This document shows, piece by piece, positions 21,401 through 23,448 of a stretch of DNA of 23,448 nucleotides. A model generated the notes under the pieces. It saw nothing but the letters and a program-made list of their open reading frames with translations, searched no databases and was not told where the DNA came from. The DNA is taken from positions 275,728-299,175 of the forward strand of contig JH152817.1 of the NCBI GenBank assembly GCA_000226015.1, written 5' to 3'. A program made the translations under genes and the position numbers. How positions within the stretch are numbered: the first letter of the stretch is position 1; the number at the start of each line of letters is the position of its first letter. The stretch is from Mnemiopsis leidyi (lineage: Eukaryota > Ctenophora > Tentaculata > Lobata > Bolinopsidae).

Positions 21401-22474
21401 TGTTCCAAACGCGTATTTCTGCAAATGAGAGTTGGTTTTTATAATTTAATCAGGCCCAAAACACTGAAGCTAGCATATAATAATCTTGGCTTCTATATTA
21501 TTAGTTCATGATGTAACACACTGAACTTCAAGTAGCTATGAATGAAAAACTGTCAACTTTCGAAGTCAGTCAAGTTTTGAGTGATATAACTTCATACGTC
21601 GAATGTTGTTCAGTCGTACTGCACTGCACAGTCCACACAGGAAACGCGGTCACACGAATAACTGAATTTTTCACATTCAGTGTGATATATCAACATCTGG
21701 TGCGCATGAATTCTTTATACATGCCAAAACAAGACGAATTCTGTAAAAGAAGTGTGGAATTAGAAAGCAGATACAACAAAGATGCATACTCAAGCTCAGT
21801 AACTCAGTAGTACGTTTTCAGTGAGTCGAGAAAAGGAAAACACGCTTATTACGGCGATGAGTGAAACACCAGCTAGTGTCATAGAGGCTCTCATCGCTTT
21901 CTTTGCCGTTTGGTCGGTGTTAGGACTAGCTGGTTTCCATAGCTACCTTGCTGGAACCAATCAGACGACCAACGAAGAAGTATGTAACATAGGATTAGAT
22001 CTGTATCTGCAGAATGAATGGCTATAGTTTCATACTGATCGACCTTTAAATCTTACTCATTTATCATCATGTTGCTTTGTCCCACATTCACATGATAGTT
22101 TATGGCTGTCTTTCAGCCCCACTATCCAGTTGCAAATTGTCAGTTATAGTTGTGTTGAATTCACACAACACACACTACCTCTCAGATAAATTTCGCATAC
22201 ATAACACACTTACTTCTTAGATAAACTTCGCATACATAACACACTTACCTCTCAGATAAAAGGATCGTGGGCACAGCGACACGGTGAGGTGGTTAGAAAT
22301 CCCTACACAACCAACAACTGTTGTGGGAACTTTACCAAGATCCTGTGTGGACCGTCTTACACCAGCTTACTCCGGTTAAGGGAGGACAAAAACAAGGAAA
22401 AGAGGGACATGGAGGAAGTGAAGAAGAAGATAGAGAAGCTGATGTTTGAACAACAAAATAACAGCAACAGTCAG
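9404..22474 (+). CDS. ZDHHC9/14/18: Palmitoyltransferase, ZDHHC9/14/18 class (7 secure exons)
   Basis: DHHC enzymes move a palmitoyl group from acyl-CoA, via the DHHC cysteine, to cysteines of client proteins on Golgi, ER or plasma membranes. Exons 9404-9434, 16361-16472, 20214-20377, 20733-20894, 21104-21241, 21822-21979 and 22256-22474 join in frame for 328 codons. Seen in the product: four hydrophobic spans (about residues 27-47, 59-77, 178-202, 221-243); DPG at 82-84; a cysteine-rich domain [23 protein letters not shown] at 160-163 followed by [12 protein letters not shown] at 251-254; and NCCGNF with cysteines that are often acylated in relatives. RTSFSDPG and [19 protein letters not shown] place it in the 9/14/18 group. 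The charged, probably helical tail after residue 300 is not typical. No catalytic or zinc residue is missing. The true C-terminus is uncertain. Confidence 0.95.
14290..14621. repeat. 23-bp minisatellite, 14 full copies plus a partial
   Basis: The unit is gtcagtatccaccg followed by tactataac, recurring at exactly 23-nt steps from 14290 to 14612. Variants are ccaccg, cctccg, actccg and tcaccg in the middle and aac or aat at the end. The variant order of units 1-4 (A-aac, A-aac, T-aat, T-aac) is repeated in units 5-8, implying a 92-bp higher-order duplication. The aac/aat change falls at ACG/ATG, that is, at a CpG. Confidence 0.97.
14648..14727. promoter_or_regulatory. Cluster of CRE-like TGACGTCA sites
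   Basis: Full palindromes TGACGTCA occur at 14648-14655 and 14685-14692, followed by gtgacgtggacgtcag (about 14712-14726). The adjacent minisatellite units carry the half site ACGTCA when they end in aac. In other animals TGACGTCA binds CREB/ATF proteins. Function here, about 5.2 kb into intron 1, is inference. A further TGACGTCA is at 19878-19885 in intron 2. Confidence 0.4.
16268..16360 (+). repeat. Old direct duplication around the exon 2 acceptor
   Basis: The stretch ctctaaacgtttgtgacgt then ctgttcag (16268-16294) resembles cttaaaacatttgtgacgt then ttcactttgtttcag (16327-16360). The second ends at the used acceptor and the first ends at a decoy CAG 66 nt upstream. Similarity is clear but short, so this may be chance or a worn-down version of the tandem acceptors seen at exon 7. 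Confidence 0.35.
16361..16472 (+). CDS. ZDHHC9/14/18: ZDHHC coding exon 2: transmembrane segment 1
   Basis: The exon encodes [15 protein letters not shown] followed by a ~20-residue hydrophobic helix ending LFFVF. The acceptor is ctttgtttcag|GAAAAAATC and the donor TTTGA|GTAAGT, phase 2, completed by C of exon 3 to Asp. The internal ATG at 16396 (ATCATGGCG) could serve a transcript starting in intron 1, but exon 1 gives the better family match. Confidence 0.93.
16588..16624 (+). mobile_element. Single terminal repeat of the 23219-23399 inverted-repeat element
   Basis: The sequence aatatctagttacataac then aagtaagtgtgaggtaac matches the left end of the element at 23219-23399 almost base for base, including the outer AATATC. 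No matching right end is found nearby, so this is a solo end or a deleted copy. Confidence 0.7.
18416..18527. repeat. Degenerate ctgcagtatcttg repeat
   Basis: The core actgcagtatc or actacagtatc, usually followed by ttg or atg, recurs about six times with variable spacing. It is irregular and probably a decayed minisatellite. Confidence 0.6.
20214..20377 (+). CDS. ZDHHC9/14/18: ZDHHC coding exon 3: transmembrane segment 2 and DPG motif
   Basis: The exon encodes [17 protein letters not shown] and the second hydrophobic span, then [19 protein letters not shown], the conserved cytosolic DPG region. The acceptor is ctctccctcag|CTGTGAG and the donor GACA|GTGAGT, phase 1. It is notably C- and G-rich for this window, as is common for conserved exons here. 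An overlapping open frame on the same strand (20264-20506) is a shadow. Confidence 0.94.
20733..20894 (+). CDS. ZDHHC9/14/18: ZDHHC coding exon 4: cysteine-rich domain, first half
   Basis: The exon encodes [18 protein letters not shown], then [19 protein letters not shown] and DNCI: C-x2-C, HC and C-x2-C zinc ligands in the family order. The acceptor is actcctcag|ATAACG and the donor ATTG|GTAAGTC, phase 1, giving Glu with AG from exon 5. Intron 3 before it (355 nt) holds nothing recognisable. Confidence 0.96.
21104..21241 (+). CDS. ZDHHC9/14/18: ZDHHC coding exon 5: DHHC active site and transmembrane segment 3
   Basis: The exon encodes [19 protein letters not shown], with the DHHC catalytic motif at 21112-21123, then the third hydrophobic span [18 protein letters not shown]. 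The acceptor is tttttttcag|AGCGG and the donor ATGT|GTAAGT, phase 1. All catalytic and zinc-binding positions expected for an active enzyme are present. Confidence 0.97.
21822..21979 (+). CDS. ZDHHC9/14/18: ZDHHC coding exon 6: transmembrane segment 4 and TTxE motif
   Basis: The exon encodes [19 protein letters not shown], the fourth span [18 protein letters not shown], then [15 protein letters not shown] with the TTxE motif. The acceptor is cgttttcag|TGAGTCG and the donor GAAGAA|GTATGT, phase 0. The open frame continues into intron, but homology ends at the donor. Intron 5 upstream (580 nt) shows no element; an AT-rich 90-codon frame in it has no family likeness. Confidence 0.95.
22168..22260 (+). 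repeat. 35-bp tandem array of a splice acceptor, 3 copies
   Basis: Acceptors ending ctctcag, ttcttag and ctctcag are followed by ATAAA at 22186, 22221 and 22256, exactly 35 nt apart. Unit interiors share cttcgcatacataacacac. Only the last is in frame with exon 7 and its homology. Use of either upstream AG gives a short run and then AGA TAA at the next unit boundary, so both are predicted to truncate the protein. The units differ slightly, so the duplication is not brand new. Confidence 0.93.
22256..22474 (+). CDS. ZDHHC9/14/18: ZDHHC coding exon 7: cytosolic C-terminal region with charged helix
   Basis: The exon encodes [17 protein letters not shown], then [20 protein letters not shown], matching the family block IKGSW..NPY..N...NCC..LCGP. 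A run of about 30 residues rich in Lys, Glu and Arg follows ([19 protein letters not shown]), likely a coiled coil and not typical of relatives. The acceptor is acctctcag|ATAAAAGG, the third of three tandem acceptors. The donor candidate CAG|GTTGGT is weak. If it is not used, translation ends six residues later (VGYVTF, TAG at 22493-22495), a possible alternative C-terminus. Confidence 0.93.
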
Positions 22475-23026
22475 GTTGGTTATGTTACATTCTAGTCTTT
22501 TATATAGTTTCCTATTTTCCTATTCCCGAGCGTCCTAAATTGTCATTCTTAACTGGCGAAGGGGTTATCACCTAAAGGTGTTGATGTAAGATCGTGGATC
22601 AGAGCTTCGATATACGAGCAGTTATAGTGCAGTCTGCATTACGGCACAAATTTGACATTACCCTCAAAACTTAGAGCCCTAAATACCGTGAAATTTGGAA
22701 CTCCGGCTACAACGGTAAAGTTGTTATGTTTCCCTTTGTTTGGCTGAAGCTGTGTACAAGCACAACTAATGCTTAGTAAACCTGATCCTGAAATTTGAAT
22801 GGAATCAAAGAAAAGCAGACTTTTTTAAAATCAAAATGAAAAGCCCGTTTTTCTCGTGTGTCCTCGATTTCATTATGTCTGAGTGAAACGCTCATTTTAT
22901 CTTGATTTGGGACGTTTAAATATTCTAATGATCAAGGTAATAAGTAGTCATTATGTTGGGAACTTCTTTGTAAAACTCATTCTTTTGAATTTTCTCCTTG
23001 ATCCTAGTAACGCCTCACCATATCAG
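22475..23026 (+). other. ZDHHC intron 7 or 3' flank
   Basis: No repeats or RNA genes were seen. If exon 7 reads through, this begins with the last six codons and TAG (22493-22495) and would be 3'UTR; no AATAAA polyadenylation signal is present in the first few hundred bases, which mildly favours splicing onward. Confidence 0.4.
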
Positions 23027-23099
23027 GGTCACTGGACGAACTCGCAGCCTCATAACGGCATACCAGTAGATCACACCGATCTACAGACTCAGTTACCAA
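23027..23099 (+). CDS. ZDHHC9/14/18: Candidate ZDHHC coding exon 8 (tail)
   Basis: A phase-0 continuation of exon 7 (..NSNSQ) is available at atatcag|GGTCACTGG, giving GHWTNSQPHNGIPVDHTD and LQTQLP and ending ACCAA|GTAAGG, phase 1. The upstream pyrimidine stretch is ttttctccttgatcctag; using that AG instead would put TAA first. The sequence has no homology I can recall, because the tails of this family are poorly conserved. Support is limited to frame, splice sites and mildly coding-like composition. Confidence 0.4.
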
Positions 23100-23218
23100 G
23101 TAAGGAAATCGGCACTTTTCCCACATTTATTGTAGCACATCATCGATTTCAGTGCACTCTGTGTGGAGCGAGGCTCATGTTGGTTAACACGCCTCAACCT
23201 AATGAAGGAACGATAAGC

Positions 23219-23399
23219 AATATCAAGTTACATAACGAGTAAGTGTGAAGTAACATGATTTACGCCTCGAGCGTAGCGAGTGGCGTAAATCTCATTATTC
23301 ACCGAAGGCTTAGTTGAATAATGATATGTTTTAAACGAGGGCGGAGCCCGAGTTGAAAACACCTTGTTACTTTGCACTTATGAGTTATGTAACGATATT
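23219..23399. mobile_element. Small inverted-repeat (MITE-like) element
   Basis: Ends 23219-23257 and 23363-23399 are inverted copies (AATATC, two or no bases, GTTACATAAC, then AGTAAGTGTGAAGTAAC or a close variant). Inside are the hairpins atttacgc-ctcg..cgag-gcgtaaat (about 23258-23290) and gaGGGCggaGCCCga (about 23337-23352). It is too short for any protein. A related single end lies in ZDHHC intron 2, which supports a dispersed family. The superfamily and target-site duplication are not clear. Confidence 0.85.
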
Positions 23400-23421
23400 A
23401 TTTACCAAGTTAAATTTGCAG

Positions 23422-23448
23422 GCAGTGTGGGCAGTTGCTAGCATTAAC
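23422..23448 (+). CDS. Possible ZDHHC terminal exon, cut by window edge
   Basis: After taaatttgcag an exon could start at 23422. Joined to candidate exon 8 in phase 1 it would read SSVGSC and stop (TAG at 23439-23441). In another phase it stays open to the edge (AVWAVASIN). Too short to judge; recorded because the acceptor is good. Confidence 0.2.

Overview
This is animal nuclear DNA: AT-rich, with genes broken into short exons by GT-AG introns, long introns and intergenic space full of foldback elements and minisatellites, and two recognisable metazoan protein families. The species cannot be named. The element types and intron sizes would fit an aquatic invertebrate, but that is inference.

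Two protein-coding genes lie head to head. On the minus strand, from about 2385 down past the left edge, is an importin-alpha of the KPNA1/5/6 class (nuclear import adaptor). Five exons join in frame for 309 codons, from an initiator Met and importin-beta-binding domain through ARM repeat 6. The remaining repeats lie beyond base 1. On the plus strand, from 9404 to at least 22474 and probably to the right edge, is a DHHC protein S-acyltransferase of the ZDHHC9/14/18 class. Seven exons join in frame for 328 codons and include DPG, the cysteine-rich domain, DHHC and TTxE. Introns 1 and 2 are about 6.9 and 3.7 kb. The last coding exon(s) are uncertain.

Between the genes (2386-9403) I find no convincing third gene. 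There is a ~1 kb foldback element with ~180-190 bp inverted arms, a tRNA-like relic and a 37/39-paired hairpin; a diverged repeat zone with three back-to-back GC-rich hairpins; and AT-rich DNA with nothing recognisable. Intron 1 of the acyltransferase gene holds a 23-bp minisatellite next to CRE-like sites. A small inverted-repeat element sits at the right edge, with a half copy in intron 2.

The most unusual feature is that splice junctions themselves are tandemly amplified. In importin-alpha, the acceptor plus the first 45 nt of one exon is a 52-bp unit present 8 times, and the donor of the next exon is a 16-bp unit present at least 11 times, running off the window. In the acyltransferase gene, one acceptor is a 35-bp unit present 3 times. 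None of the units is a multiple of three. In both acceptor arrays every upstream acceptor leads to an in-frame TAA, so only the exon-proximal copy can yield the family protein. The 52-bp and 16-bp units also carry AG|GT at each boundary, which makes them candidates for recursive splicing or for intron birth by tandem duplication.
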